From the NCBI GenBank assembly GCA_009733775.1, contig WOGZ01000015.1, positions 1-64,000 of the forward strand: a DNA stretch of 64,000 bases, written 5' to 3'. This DNA comes from Alectoria sarmentosa. Taxonomy: Eukaryota; Ascomycota; Lecanoromycetes; Lecanorales; Parmeliaceae. A program made the position numbers and the translations under genes. Positions 48,401 through 59,788 of this stretch are shown in pieces (position 1 is the first letter of the stretch; every line of letters starts with the position of its first letter). The notes under the pieces were generated by a model. The model was not told the origin of the DNA, searched no databases, and worked only from the letters and a program-made list of their open reading frames with translations.

Positions 48401-50570
48401 AGCTCGGCTCTTACTGACAGGAACTCCTCTGCAGAACAATCTTACAGAATTGTGGTCGTTGCTTTTCTTCCTAATGCCAGCCGACAGTAGTGAAACAGGT
48501 ATCGGAGGGTTTGCAGATCTACAAGAATTTACGGACTGGTTCAGAAAGCCAGTCGAGCAGATTCTTGAGCACGGAAGGGATGTGATGGACGACGATGCTA
48601 GAGCTATTGTCGCCAAACTCCACAGGGTCTTAAGACCTTTCCTCCTTCGACGGCTCAAAGCTGATGTCGAGAAGCAAATGCCTGGTAAATATGAGCACGT
48701 GGTCTATTGCAAGTTGTCCAAACGTCAGCGATACTTATACGATGGCTTCATGTCTCGAGCCCAGACACGCGAGACGCTAGCGTCAGGAAACACTTTCTCT
48801 ATCATGAACGCTCTAATGCAGCTTCGCAAGGTCTGCAATCATCCCGATCTTTTCGAGACTCGGCAGATTACCACTTCATTCGCAATGCCTAGGTCAGCTG
48901 TTGCAGACTTCGAGATCAAGGAGCTTCTTGTCCGGCGACGGTTGCTTCAGGACAATCCTATCAATCTTGTTGATCTGAATACAATCAATCTGCTTCCTGG
49001 CGCGAACGAAGAGTTCTCGGCTCTGGAGACCGTTCAAAGACAGAGAGTCGGAGCACTTGGAGCTTTCAGACAGTTTTCGAGCCAACAATGGGCCCGCATC
49101 GATCACAACCTTCCTTTCGATGCAACCTCGGTCGAGACTACTCTTGCCAGTTATGCGAGCACTGCTAAGTATAATACGTACGAAAGACTTAGACAAGCTG
49201 CCTACCTTACCAGCCTCCGTAGCCAACGCCGTCCTCTGTATAGTCGCGACAAGATCGAGCGCCTCAAATTTGGTATCACGACTCTGCCACATCCGCCTAT
49301 GCCGGAGCGAAGAGCTCAATTATCGGAGTGGTATTCGCGGATGTCACCTGCCTTGCAAGAGATGGTCTTGACCCTGCCCAAACGCGCAAAGGTTCTCGAA
49401 ACAACCGTCCAGAAATTTGCCTGCGTGACACCTTCTGTTGTCGCTAATGATATGGCACCTTTGACCCTGTGTCGCAACGGTGTAGAAGTTGTCCAATCTG
49501 CAAAGCAGGTCTGGCCCCAAGATCCTTTCCATGAAGCTCGCATGCGCCTCTCCATTGCTTTTCCGGACAAGCGCCTCCTTCAGTATGACTGTGGCAAGCT
49601 CCAGCGGCTCGACACTCTACTTCGTACCCTCCAAGCTGGTGGCCATCGCGCTTTAATTTTTACTCAGATGACGAAAGTCCTTGACATTCTTGAGCAATTT
49701 CTCAATATACATGGTCACCGTTACCTCCGTCTTGATGGGGCAACTAAAATCGAACAGCGGCAAGTTCTGACAGAAAGATTCAACCGCGATGATCGTATCC
49801 TAGCATTCATCCTGTCCTCACGTTCCGGTGGCATCGGGATCAATTTGACTGGCGCAGACACTGTCATTTTCTATGATTTGGATTGGAATCCAGCAATGGA
49901 CAAACAATGTCAAGATCGATGTCATCGTATTGGTCAGACGAGAGACGTCCATATCTATCGACTCGTTAGTGAATACACCATCGAGGCCAACATCTTGGGA
50001 AAAGCAAATCAGAAGCGCATGCTCGACGACGTTGTCATCCAAGAAGGAGAGTTCACGACAGACTACTTCAACAACATGAGCGTCAAAGATGTGATTGGCG
50101 ATGAAGGCCTTGATGATCGCGACGCTGATGCCAATGCAGCTATGGACCGCGTGCTTGGTGGGGTCCGTGGAACTGGCAGAGTGTTTGAAGCCGTCGAGGA
50201 CCAAGAAGACATTGCCGCGGCAAAGGAGGCGGAAAAAGAAATGGCAAATGAGGCCTTTGAATTCGACGAAAAAGGGGCCGCCACGCCGAAGACACCTGGG
50301 CCGACTACTCTGGGCGAGATGATGCCTCCACCAAAGCCCTCACAAGACGATGATGTGGAGAGGACCACAACTATGGAAGCTGCGGAATCTGGCTTGGCCC
50401 ATCCTGCTGCCATGTCGCCACAGGAGGCTGAGGAAGAAGTGCCATCATGCGACGATTACATGTTACGGTTTATCGAACGGGAGTTTGAGGATATTCCGGT
50501 GCAGCCACCTTTTGATAAGAATAAGAAGAAGTCGAAGAAAGGAAAGGAGCTTGGCCATCGGAGAAGGTGA
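45498..50570 (+). CDS. SWR1: SWR1 chromatin-remodelling ATPase
   Basis: One uninterrupted frame of 1690 residues, the usual size for filamentous fungal Swr1. N-terminal third: Pro/Ser-rich, basic and disordered. An HSA domain lies at about 374-460 (from RQYTNQDRLAAHAVYFQKLL through the KECARMVADFVQRRE region). Then come long acidic tracts (for example the Asp run near 650), a likely histone-binding segment. The Snf2 ATPase N-lobe starts near 812 (LREYQHFGLDWLAGLY) with Walker A DEMGLGKT (about 842) and Walker B DEAH (about 945). A family-specific insert of about 250 residues separates the lobes, as in SWR1/INO80. The helicase C lobe (about 1370-1530) contains LDGATKIEQRQ, SSRSGGIGINLTGAD and DRCHRIGQTRDVHIYR. 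Swr1 exchanges H2A-H2B for H2A.Z-H2B in nucleosomes. The C-terminus is Lys-rich. Confidence 0.97.
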   Translation: MQTEAPLENGDASNHVNHQPNGLDHSTTPPPQPLPEEVSHVNSESFSESGDIPHEEDNGIDAPPNKKRKLTDPPTGKRSAPGSRPISPPWKRIAVEGPTSFVEEGRRKSSRTNYVPVGLLSQADKRKTRAAINQGSPVNKSKYGGAYKGSPLTTSASPQRQTPSNAKLPQSAGRPAVNTVGRPPTKRSKPPSAPTTSDDAPQPPKRSHKKKIRPPPESPIPSHSPQPSNPHQTRRAARGSEIGTTPSRAQGPTTNGWHANEEDTEDNEEAEELVEIDPNQRFQRLSLTVRMPTVNVQHPGHVLPIRKFESFQEWFEKEGRLGLEVGDPDSNMTERSASEEARLRTRINEAAKPGGLLSEDRCSFYKPEKFDPPPRQYTNQDRLAAHAVYFQKLLGQENAKHRRNAKECARMVADFVQRREQEQYKTWKQGQPRTEEEIAQEQHDAAKEVWEQIREDLKRKWAMVTEIVEANRLQRWQEEQERLGKEALNEVIDKSEGYMMKQRTRRTSHGSDEESADDDASSDEGSGSGSEADSEDEVNMSSSQSGSDEDQAAVDDDAGLTQEELRQKYATVPALEEDQPSDSKQQGGDHMDTNVSRDDPAPDQTKSDPAMENDKTPSAPDLTHDEPPHSPVALDEVDDALMDDSDRSTDMDDDDDDDDTGDSDESSEEDASDDEQSADEAPAGLLGFFSKEQLEPDTELANQENNDASRDEDEASEDEAEEVSLIPDATQGPTPSATTSEEPHTEVREEQALSITRSGREVEATTGANTELSTSKAAEEKPPPQDFRSLIQDTSLPTTPMSNNPSKTPIPSLLRGTLREYQHFGLDWLAGLYAAGTNGILADEMGLGKTIQTIALLAHLAVEHEVWGPHLIVVPTSVMLNWEIEFKKFLPGFKIITYYGTQEERRKKRQGWLNDDKWNVWITSYTLITNDQQIFKKKAWHYMILDEAHNIKNFQSLRWQTLLTFRTRARLLLTGTPLQNNLTELWSLLFFLMPADSSETGIGGFADLQEFTDWFRKPVEQILEHGRDVMDDDARAIVAKLHRVLRPFLLRRLKADVEKQMPGKYEHVVYCKLSKRQRYLYDGFMSRAQTRETLASGNTFSIMNALMQLRKVCNHPDLFETRQITTSFAMPRSAVADFEIKELLVRRRLLQDNPINLVDLNTINLLPGANEEFSALETVQRQRVGALGAFRQFSSQQWARIDHNLPFDATSVETTLASYASTAKYNTYERLRQAAYLTSLRSQRRPLYSRDKIERLKFGITTLPHPPMPERRAQLSEWYSRMSPALQEMVLTLPKRAKVLETTVQKFACVTPSVVANDMAPLTLCRNGVEVVQSAKQVWPQDPFHEARMRLSIAFPDKRLLQYDCGKLQRLDTLLRTLQAGGHRALIFTQMTKVLDILEQFLNIHGHRYLRLDGATKIEQRQVLTERFNRDDRILAFILSSRSGGIGINLTGADTVIFYDLDWNPAMDKQCQDRCHRIGQTRDVHIYRLVSEYTIEANILGKANQKRMLDDVVIQEGEFTTDYFNNMSVKDVIGDEGLDDRDADANAAMDRVLGGVRGTGRVFEAVEDQEDIAAAKEAEKEMANEAFEFDEKGAATPKTPGPTTLGEMMPPPKPSQDDDVERTTTMEAAESGLAHPAAMSPQEAEEEVPSCDDYMLRFIEREFEDIPVQPPFDKNKKKSKKGKELGHRRR

Positions 50571-51316
50571 TGTGCTCTGTCTCCATGGACTGGCTGGCTT
50601 TGTAAATAGGACTGGAGCGCACGTGTATTCTAGCGTACCCGGGGTACGGCCTCGACTTTCTTGAAGTGCAAAGCGGCATTGGTTGGAGCATTCAGGTGTG
50701 CAAACAGCCTTGTACTATTAGAGACAAGCGTTCGATACCCTAGTCATTGCGTAGCACCTACTTACCACGTTCATTTTATTCGCAAGCAAGATCCCGCTTG
50801 CTTACGATTGACCTGCCTCGGTCTCGAGCACTGCTCAATTTGACTGTTTTCCTTGCACTTTCTCCCCTTTGCGACATGGCGTCGGTATCTGCACCTTTGC
50901 TCAATCATACGCTTCTCAAGCCGAGTCTTCCATAGGCTGCCATTTCAGCATCCATGCCTCGTTCGTGCGCCTTATGTCTTGAGGCCTTCCGGTACTGGAA
51001 GAATCTTCCCAACATCTGCCAAGATGGCCGCGCTGCGAGCTTGCAAAAGCTGCAACACGCGAGCTCCGTGCCAGAGACCTCAAGGAACATCAAAACGTTC
51101 GTCCTCTTGCTCCTCCAGGCTTACCGACCGACCGACCGACTTACTTACTTACCATCACACCTCTACAGCCAACTAACTATTCCGCCCCACCAACTCCACC
51201 CCCTCCCTCCCTCCCCCTGATGCCCTCCCTCTCCTCCGCCGTCAGAGTGATGTGTTGTTGAAGTACTCCCTCAACGCCTCCACCCTCTCCTCCTCCTCGC
51301 TCTCACACAACCCTCA
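50571..51316. other. Interval between SWR1 and the NAT pseudogene
   Basis: Contains the SWR1 3' flank. A simple-repeat run near 51121-51150 has about four CCGA units followed by CTTA units. Pyrimidine-rich DNA follows. No gene supported. Confidence 0.5.
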
Positions 51317-51390
51317 TCACTTCCGTCTTGCCTTTTTCCCAGATTCCTCTTCACGGGCCCCATCGACCATCATCATCACCTTGCCGTAAA

Positions 51391-51423
51391 CCTCCTCCTC
51401 CTCCTCCTCCTCCTCCTCCTCCT
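51391..51423. repeat. (TCC)n microsatellite
   Basis: Eleven or so TCC units; on the minus strand this reads as a run of Glu codons in the NAT pseudogene tail, where intact relatives have a variable acidic stretch. Confidence 0.95.
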
Positions 51424-51851
51424 CGTCCCCATCATCATCCGCATCCGCATCCGCGCGCCGCCTTAGAAGAAGAAACTTGATGACCAAGACGGTCCGCGTC
51501 TGGAAGCTGGCCGGGGCTCCGACTGGCGTAGAAGTTTCATGACGTCGAGGTCGGCGGCCGTGAATTCGAGGTCGTCGTCGGGGAAGGCGTAGCAGCGTGT
51601 TCCAGTCCGCCGCGTCGGCGGCGGCGGCGGCGGCGGCGTTGTTGCGGTACTGGTAGATCCATAGCTTCTGGCGGCGCTGGGAGGACTGGTGTCGGGCATG
51701 GCGGCGTGGATGAGGCGGACGTTTTGCGCGCCCGATGCCGCGGGTCGTGGGGCCGGGGATGAGGGGCAAGGGCCGCGTGGGGCCGTCGTCGCCGCCGTAG
51801 CTGTATTTGGCGCCGGTGGGGAGGGAGGGTGACGATGTTGACGACGTGGAC

Positions 51852-52424
51852 CCTTTTTTTGACGGAGAAAAAAAGAAAAGGGGGTTAATTTAAAAAACTA
51901 CTTTTTTTAACGTATTTGATTTTTGAAGGGTGAAAACAAATCACTGAGATCGTGAGGAGTAAACTACGAAGTAAAACAAAACTTGGTAGGTAAATAAATA
52001 AAGAAAAGGAACCGTCAAACGCACCATCCCAAATACTCCCCCCTCGGCACCCCCTTCACCCTCTACGCACATTTCAGCGTCGACATTGCTTCCCCAAGGC
52101 GAGAAACCTGAATTCACGAAAGAGCTTTCTTTCAGGAGTAAGGGCCAGGTCCTGCTCCCGGACCCTGTCATACGGCTCAAGAACTTGTACCAAATAGGAA
52201 AAAAATTGACTCGGAAATGTGCATACCTACGCACAATTTCCGAGTCAGTATCACTCCTTTTGAGATAGACCCCCCCCAAGAAACGGAGACGGATTCAGGC
52301 TTACTTACTGCTCCCCAAAAAATGATGGCATGTGACCCCCGCCCCCCGGCATATGACCCAAAATTTGCGGCCAGACAGACAGACAGGGAAGGATCGAACC
52401 CGGAAAGGGGGTGCTGCTCACCGG
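51852..52424. other. Interruption inside the NAT pseudogene
   Basis: About 570 bp separate the GARV and HVVNIV segments, which are only some 10-20 residues apart in intact NATs. It is partly A/T-rich (51850-52020) and contains a hairpin at 52207-52247. A GTGAGG just after the GARV codons could be a donor, so a long intron is not excluded, but an inserted or rearranged fragment is more likely. Confidence 0.5.
52207..52247. repeat. Inverted repeat, 16/17-bp arms
   Basis: tgactcggaaatgtgc, an 8-base loop, then gcacaatttccgagtca. The arms pair along their whole length apart from one extra base. It could form a strong hairpin or be the centre of a small foldback element. Confidence 0.85.
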
Positions 52425-52736
52425 CCTCACCCTCGCCCCAACAGTATAGGCCTCGAAGCCGAACCCGCGCAAAACGTGATTGAAAAAAAAAAACGGCCAC
52501 CTCCATGCAGTAGCCGGCCCCCCGTTCACCAGCTTTCCGGTAGTACAGGTGCTCCGGGTCGAGAGGGACGAGGGTTGCGGTCGTCGTCGTCGGGCGGCGC
52601 GTAGTGCAGGGAGAGGTTCTCGTAGGTAGGGCACGGTGGCGATTTTGGTGCGTGTGGAGGGCGGGCGGTGAGGAAGGGGAGGTCTAAGGGGGGGTGGTGG
52701 TGGTGGGGGTGGGGGAAGAAGAGAGCTGATGGTGCA

Positions 52737-52749
52737 AGTGGGTGGTGGT
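52737..52749 (+). repeat. Putative target duplication, left copy
   Basis: AGTGGGTGGTGGT, identical to 59776-59788. It flanks the AT-rich insertion exactly where the NAT reading continues. The sequence is itself low-complexity, so chance similarity is possible. Confidence 0.6.
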
Positions 52750-52771
52750 AGTAGTAGTAGTAGTAGTAGTT
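52749..52771. repeat. (GTA)n / (CTA)n tail
   Basis: About seven TAG/GTA units. Read on the minus strand this is a (CTA)n tail just before the putative target duplication, as at the 3' end of many LINE-type elements. Confidence 0.85.
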
Positions 52772-55700
52772 ATTCATGAGGAAGGCCTGCAGAGTTAAGG
52801 CCAACCCGGGGTCCTGAGCCAGAAGCCATGCCCCATTAGGTGAGTTCCAACCCCGGGTGCCACCCCAGGGCCTTTTCTCGGGCCTAAAGCTATCTTCGAA
52901 TGCTGAACATCTATCAATTTCGTCGACGATTTAAAAAAAAGACCCCTAACTCCGCAGCTCCTGAGAAAACCGTTTTATTTCGATATCTTCTTTCCCTCGA
53001 ACCGGGTCTTTATCAAACTTTACAACTATTATTCTAAACACGCAACATACATGAAAAATCGCCCACAAAATATTCGCTATACGCGATACCCCCGAGGGTG
53101 CCTAAAAAAGTTGCATCCCTTTCTATCAATTCGACCCTGAACGCTTATTAAAAACAAAAACCAAAACTCTTCAAAACTTTCTATCCCTTTATTATGTCTC
53201 AATCCCTTTATTTATTCGTCTCTCGATAACAATAATAAAAATAACGATTATAACGTTCGCACTCGATGATAACTTTAATCCTTAACGAATATTAAAAATA
53301 ATTTCCTTAACGTGTTTCTACAATTTCAAGAAATTCGCTATTTAAATCAATATCAAAGTACATCAATTGCGATTTTCTTAAAATGCTTTTCGAAGTGCTT
53401 ATCTTTCATTATTATTACTTTACACCTGCATTGTTTTTTTATTTCGTCGATATCGAAAAAATTATAATAATCTCTTTATTCGTATAATGAAATTAATGAT
53501 AACGACGATTCGAATAAAATTCTTTAAAAGCATATCGATATTAATCTCTTTATTTTCAACTCAAAATATCATCTTTTATAACTCTTAATGCAATTCGCAA
53601 TATAATAACACATAATTTTTTATTTCGATTTCGTGCCCGCAAAGACATTGCGATTCATTTTAAAATATAATATTAATGATAATTAAAAAATCATTTAAAT
53701 TTATGTGTTTTATTTTCATTTATATAAACATTGCGCTTTTAATTTTATTCAAAATCTCATATTTATCGAACGTTCGATGATTCGAAATAAATTATAATTT
53801 TTTTATCAACTTTTCAACTTATTTAAAATCTATAAAATTGTTTCATATTTGATTTCATTAATTTATTATTCGAAATCGATACGTCGCTCATTACGATGTG
53901 ATGAATAATAATAAATTAAAAAAAATAAAAATTTTAAAACCTTTATCGTTATTTTTTTATTATTCAATAATTTTTTTTAATCGTTAAATCGATCTTTTCG
54001 TTTTCTAATATTTTATAATAAATTAAAATTTAATAAATTTCGATTTAACGCTTTAAAGTTTCAAAAAGACGAATAATTTTTATTAATATATATTGATTCG
54101 ATCGATATTGCGAATGATAAACATTACGAATAATCGATTAATTATTCATATAAATGATAATCAATCGCGTATTTTCAAATTTTATAAATTCTTTTAAAAA
54201 TTTTAAAACGAGAAACAATTTATAAAGCTTTTTAAAATAAATAATAAATTAAATATCGAGATCGATATAAACGGCTCGTATCGTGATAAAAACGTTAAAA
54301 TTCTTTTAAAAAGACATTATTCGAATCGCGGATGCATTTATTCTCTCGTCGATATCGTTATCATTCATATAAATAATAACATAATTAAAAAAAATTCGAT
54401 AAACGATTCGATCGTGACTTTTAATAATCGTTTTCGTATCGTTAATAATGATAATGCTCGGGGGTTTTTATTAAAAAAAATTAATATACGATATATGAAA
54501 CTTCAAATCGAATAATTTGACGTTATAAATAATTTTATAACGTCTTTAAAATCGTTTCAAAAGATTAAATTTGACATATACGACGTTAAACTTATTATAT
54601 TTCATTATTTATTCTCTTATTAAAATTTCATTTTTCATTTTCATCATTTAAAAACGATCGAAAATAAAATTAATAACGATACAAAGCATAACATCATTTA
54701 TAACGTTTTTCAAAACGTATTATATCGACATCAAAAACAATTCGATGTTTAAAACAACTTCGAAGATTATTTTGAAAACTCTCGAAATAATTTTAACGCA
54801 TTATTTTTAAACTTTTTATATAAATTTCAAAACCTTTTATTTTTTTTTTTAATATCATAATTATCGAATAATAAAAATCAAATCGAAACGCAATACGTAA
54901 ATAAAAAAAATATTATTAAAATATAAATCATGCGTAAATTCTTAAAATTTAAATTTTAAATAAATTCACTTAAAATAATTAAAATTTAAATCTTATTATT
55001 AATCTTATTTTTTATTTTATTAATATAAATATTAAAATGTAAACGTCAATTTAAATGCACTTTCAAATACTTCAAATTATTTTTAATTTTATAAATAACA
55101 TCTTTAAGATTTAAAAAAATGAGATTAAGATTAAAAATAAAAATGAAATACACGAAATGAAATTTATTTAAATCGAAAATCGAAATATGATTTCTCGCTC
55201 AATAACGATAAATAAAATATATCATCTTTATTTTATTAACGCATTTTTCGATTATATTCTTTATTATTAATTATTTAATATTATTCACATACTTTATTTC
55301 GAGAAATTTCGTTTTATAACAAATTAATTTTTCGATTATATCGTTATTATAATAATAATATAACGAAAAAAAAACCTTAAATAAAAAATTTAAAACACGA
55401 ATTTTAATCTCGCGATCGAAAACGAAACTCGCAATTCAATTAATGATTACATTATCAACTTTACGCTTGCGAAGATTATAAAACAATCGAAAATGATTAA
55501 CATTATCAAATACCTCGAAAACGTTCAAACATAAAAAATTACATATCCTCTTTTGTTATTATATGAAATAAATTTTCTCGATTAACATATATAACGTGTA
55601 TTTTATTATTATATCCTTTCTTCTCTTAAAATAATTTTCGAAAATAAAAATATATTTTATCGCAAAATAAAATAATCGAAAAATTACGATTAATTTAAAA

Positions 55701-58700
55701 ACCTTATTTAATATGTTAAAAAATGCGATAAAATAATAATATTTTAAAATAAAATAATCTCTTTTCTCGAATTTATAAAAAATTATTATAATAAAACTTT
55801 TAAAATTTATAAAATAATACCTTTGCTTTAAACATTCGTTGAAAAATTATATAAATAATTTTTACAAAATCAATAAACCTCTTTAAAAAATGATATTCGA
55901 AATTTCATTTTCCTCTGCGAAATTTTGAAAAAACGATTTTCGAATCGTTATCAAGATCTTTTTTATTATAATATCAAAAATTAAAATTAATTTCGAATAA
56001 ACAAACTTTTTTAAATCATTAAAATCGATTAAAAAAAATTCAAAAAAAAATCTCGTCGCGAAAATCGTTATTTTATTCTTTTTTAATATTATTATAATAT
56101 TATTAAAACGTTTAAAATTAAAAATAAACAACAAGAACGATATTAATCGATTCTTCACTCAATTAAATAATTTATAAATTTTATTTATATCGTTTATTGT
56201 TTTTATAAATCTTATACGATAATTCTTTTATAAATTAAATTTTCATTATCATTTCTTTTATCTATTATGCGATAGGCTTTATTTATAAAATTTAATCGTA
56301 TAAAAATCATAAAGTCTCAATCTCGTTTTGACGTTTTAAAAATATTATTTTAACTTTTTAATTTTGACGAAAACGACTTTAAATTTCTCGATATATTCAA
56401 ATTTTCGAAATTTTTTCTTTTTGTTTTTAAAAATAAATAAAGAAAAAAAAACGTGAATAATTTTAATAATTATTAAAAATTAATAATTAAATTCTTCGGG
56501 CGTGATTTTTCGAAAGATTTAAGATATTCGAAACGTGAATTCGTTATTAAACATTTTTTAATTTATTTTAATATAATTATATTTCTTTAAGAATTTTATC
56601 TTTATAATCGCGACGTTTATTTCGATTTTAATCGAATAATAATTCAACGCAGCGTTTAAATCGTCTTTTATTTAACATTTAACGATTCGATCATTAAAAT
56701 CTTTTATTATAAAACAAAAATTTAAAATGTGAAATCTCGAATTTAATATTTTATAAATTCTTATATTTTTAAAAAAATGTTAAACAAATCGAAATTTGTT
56801 TATGATTTTTAATAATTTATATGTCTTAAAATTAACGTTAACGTGAACTCTTTTTCAAACGAAATAATGAATATTAAAATTATTAATAATAATTATTTCG
56901 ATTAATTTATCGAAAATCGAACGATAAAAGCGATTATCATTATCAAAAAATTTCTTTAATAATTCGAAAGATTTTTAAAATGATTCATTTTCGAAATGTT
57001 AATATCGATCTCTTTTATGCTTCGTGAAAGAAAAGTTATACACATTAATCAATTAAATAAAAACCTCATCTTTAATCTAAAACGTGTTTAATTGAAATTT
57101 CAAAATTAATATATCTTCAATAAAAAAAACGTTGAATTAAATAATAATTATTAAAGAAATATTTTTATGTATAAAAACACATATTTTAAATCTATCGTCG
57201 TCGAACTTTATCGCCTTAAAATAACATAAATTATAAAAAACCTTAATCGAATAATATATGATAATCATTCACATATTAATTCAAAAATTTTAAATAATTA
57301 TAATATCGTAATTACACATCGCGAAATTGCGAAAAAAATCAATCATAATTAAATCTTTTAATTTATAATAATTATAAAAAATAATTCTTAATCTTCTCTC
57401 TCTTAAAATTAAAATTATTATTATTATCGTTTCAAAATTCTCATAATTATAAAACTCAACATTATATAAACGATAAATTAACTTTAACGCTATTCTCTCT
57501 TTTATTATAATAATCTTTATTAAAACGAATAAACGAAAATATCATTATATAAACGATGAAAAAATGAATTATTAACATTAAATAATCATTATAAAACGAA
57601 AACGAAAAAAAATCTTGATCTAAAAAAACAAAAATAATAAGATTTAAATTATAATTATGATATTTACTTTTAAAAACAAGCAAACTTAATCGAGAATCAA
57701 AATTTGAAAATAATAATAATAATAAAAAGAAAAACGATGTTTAAAAACTAAACTTTAAAAATAATGCGTTTATATAAATTGATTCGATGACTCTTAAAAC
57801 CTTTATATATTCTTTCATTTATTTTATTAATGAAATTTTTAATCTCGCTTTTAAACGTGCTTTAAACGTTTATTACGCTTTTTAATTAAATATAATATTA
57901 TTAACTTTTTGATTTTAAATAAATGAGATATCATTAACGCTTTCATTATTATCATTAATCTCGCTTATATTAACATTATTAACATCAAAATTTAACGTAT
58001 TTAAAAACGCGTCGTTCACAAAATTTAAAAAATTTTCACTTTTTTTTTATCTTTTTAAGAGATGCATTAAAACTTAAAAAACGATATTAACTTTTTTAAA
58101 ATCAATTATTATCGTGAAATACACATTGAAATCTAACGAATTAACCTTTCTTTTATTAAAAAATTCAAAAACCTTAAAAACTTATTCTGTGATTCTCTTT
58201 AAAATCTTAATACGCTCATTAACGTTTTTATTATAAACATTAACCTCTCAAAATTGTTTTAACAATAAAATTTTCAATGAAATTTATGTTAATACGTTTA
58301 AAAGGGCGTTTTTACATTAAAAGATTTTCATTTCTTTTATTGCATTAAAATTATTCGAATTATTAATATTAAAAAAAAAGATTTATTATATATTTGATTT
58401 CGATAATTCTTATACGATTTAATCTTTAAACTTTAAAAAGAATTAATTTTTAGTAATTTGATTAATAATGTATCGAAAATTTTTTTTTTTTTCTCGAACA
58501 TATTTTTTATCTTAATTCATAATCATTTTTTTTGCAATAATAACAATAAAGTTATTCGATTTAACAATTTTTATGATCAATCGCGTTATATCGATGACAT
58601 TTCGCGATAAATTAATAATAATATTTATCGTGTTCATAATTTAAACAATTATAATATTATTTTAAATTATGATTATATATAAAACGCTCGTAAAAATGAG

Positions 58701-59775
58701 ATTATTCTTTTTAAAAAATATTTCTTTTTAAAACGAGATTCGCGATTTTAAAAAAACGATATGCGATAATAATCGTTTTATAATCCTTTATAAAATCGTA
58801 TTTTATCAATTAATTAACGTATTCAATCTCATACATTTCGATAATTCTTAAACATATAAAATTAAATTAATCGAACTTATTTTTAATAACGTTTTAATTC
58901 TTTATAATAAATAAATTTATTGTTATTATATTAATTATATGCATTATTATCGCGAACGTATTAAATATAATCGAAATTATCATTTTAAAAAATAATAATC
59001 ATAAATTTTTCTTTGTAAAAAGAGGCACATTTTCGATATAAAAAATTTCGAATTAAAAATCGCCGCTCGAAAATTATCGCGTTAAATAAATGAAAATTCA
59101 TAAATTATAATCTTTATAATTATAATTCGAGGGTTTTAAGATAACGATATTATTGTTAATTGTAACGTTGATATTATTCATTATCTTTTAATTTATAATG
59201 TTTTCACGATATCTTTTCTTAATAAATTAATTCGTAAACTTCATCATAATTCGATATTCGATTAACGAATTTATAACGACGATGATGCTTTTTTTCAAAA
59301 GCTTTTATAAAACAAATTCATTCATTTTTATTTTTACGATTTTCAATTTAAACGTGAATCTAAATAATTAATTTATATATTATTATTATTATTATTAAAC
59401 TTCGCGTTTAAACGCGTTCAAATTCTTCGTCGAAAACATTTTCAAAATCTTTTAATAAAATATTTCAAATGAAATCAAAAATTTGTCAAATTGTTTAATG
59501 ATATCATTAATTTTTATTTTATTATTATTTTATGCGATGCGACGCGTTTTTTATAATAAATAAATGTCATAATCTAATAAATGAAATGAATAATTTCGAT
59601 TCGAAAATCTATTTTTCGACGACGACGACGTGATAAACATCGCAACGAATTTTAAATAAACTTAAACGATAACTTGAAACCTATTTCAAAATTCACAGGC
59701 TCTTCGAGGGAATAAACGCGTTCTTGGTTGAATAATTTTCAAAAAATGGATTCGATCAAAATAGTTGTTCTTTCC
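52750..59775 (-). mobile_element. Hypermutated LINE (Tad1-like) insertion in the NAT gene
   Basis: A 7.0-kb block bounded by the 13-bp duplication at 52737-52749 and 59776-59788. No LTR pair was found. The minus-strand 3' end has a (CTA)n tail preceded by about 150 bp of little-mutated GC-rich sequence (52775-52930), suitable for a LINE 3' untranslated region. The rest is AT-rich with almost all G confined to CpG. A reverse-transcriptase-like relic lies on the same strand (55883-56158), about 3.2 kb from the 3' end. Tad1-clade LINEs are about 7 kb, with variable target duplications and simple-repeat tails. The class is inferred from these combined signs. Confidence 0.68.
55883..56158 (-). pseudogene. 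LINE reverse transcriptase relic
   Basis: An open stretch of 91 codons containing NNIIIILKKNKITIF, then FFFEFFLIDFNDLKKF and DIIIKKILITI. The spacing fits the non-LTR reverse transcriptase stretch in which a Lys-Pro-x-Lys segment is followed by a FRPI-LL/LID-x-GK-x-x-E box and an IA-x-RL box. The R, P and G residues appear converted to K, F, L, S, N or E by C-to-T and G-to-A change. Suggestive rather than certain. Confidence 0.5.
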
Positions 59776-59788
59776 AGTGGGTGGTGGT
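59776..59788 (+). repeat. Putative target duplication, right copy
   Basis: AGTGGGTGGTGGT, matching 52737-52749; on the minus strand it encodes the end of the Pro-rich NAT N-terminal fragment. Confidence 0.6.

Noticed and set aside
52390..52410. GGTTCGATCC on the minus strand, like a tRNA B box
   Set aside because: No A box or cloverleaf can be folded around it; it lies in the NAT pseudogene.
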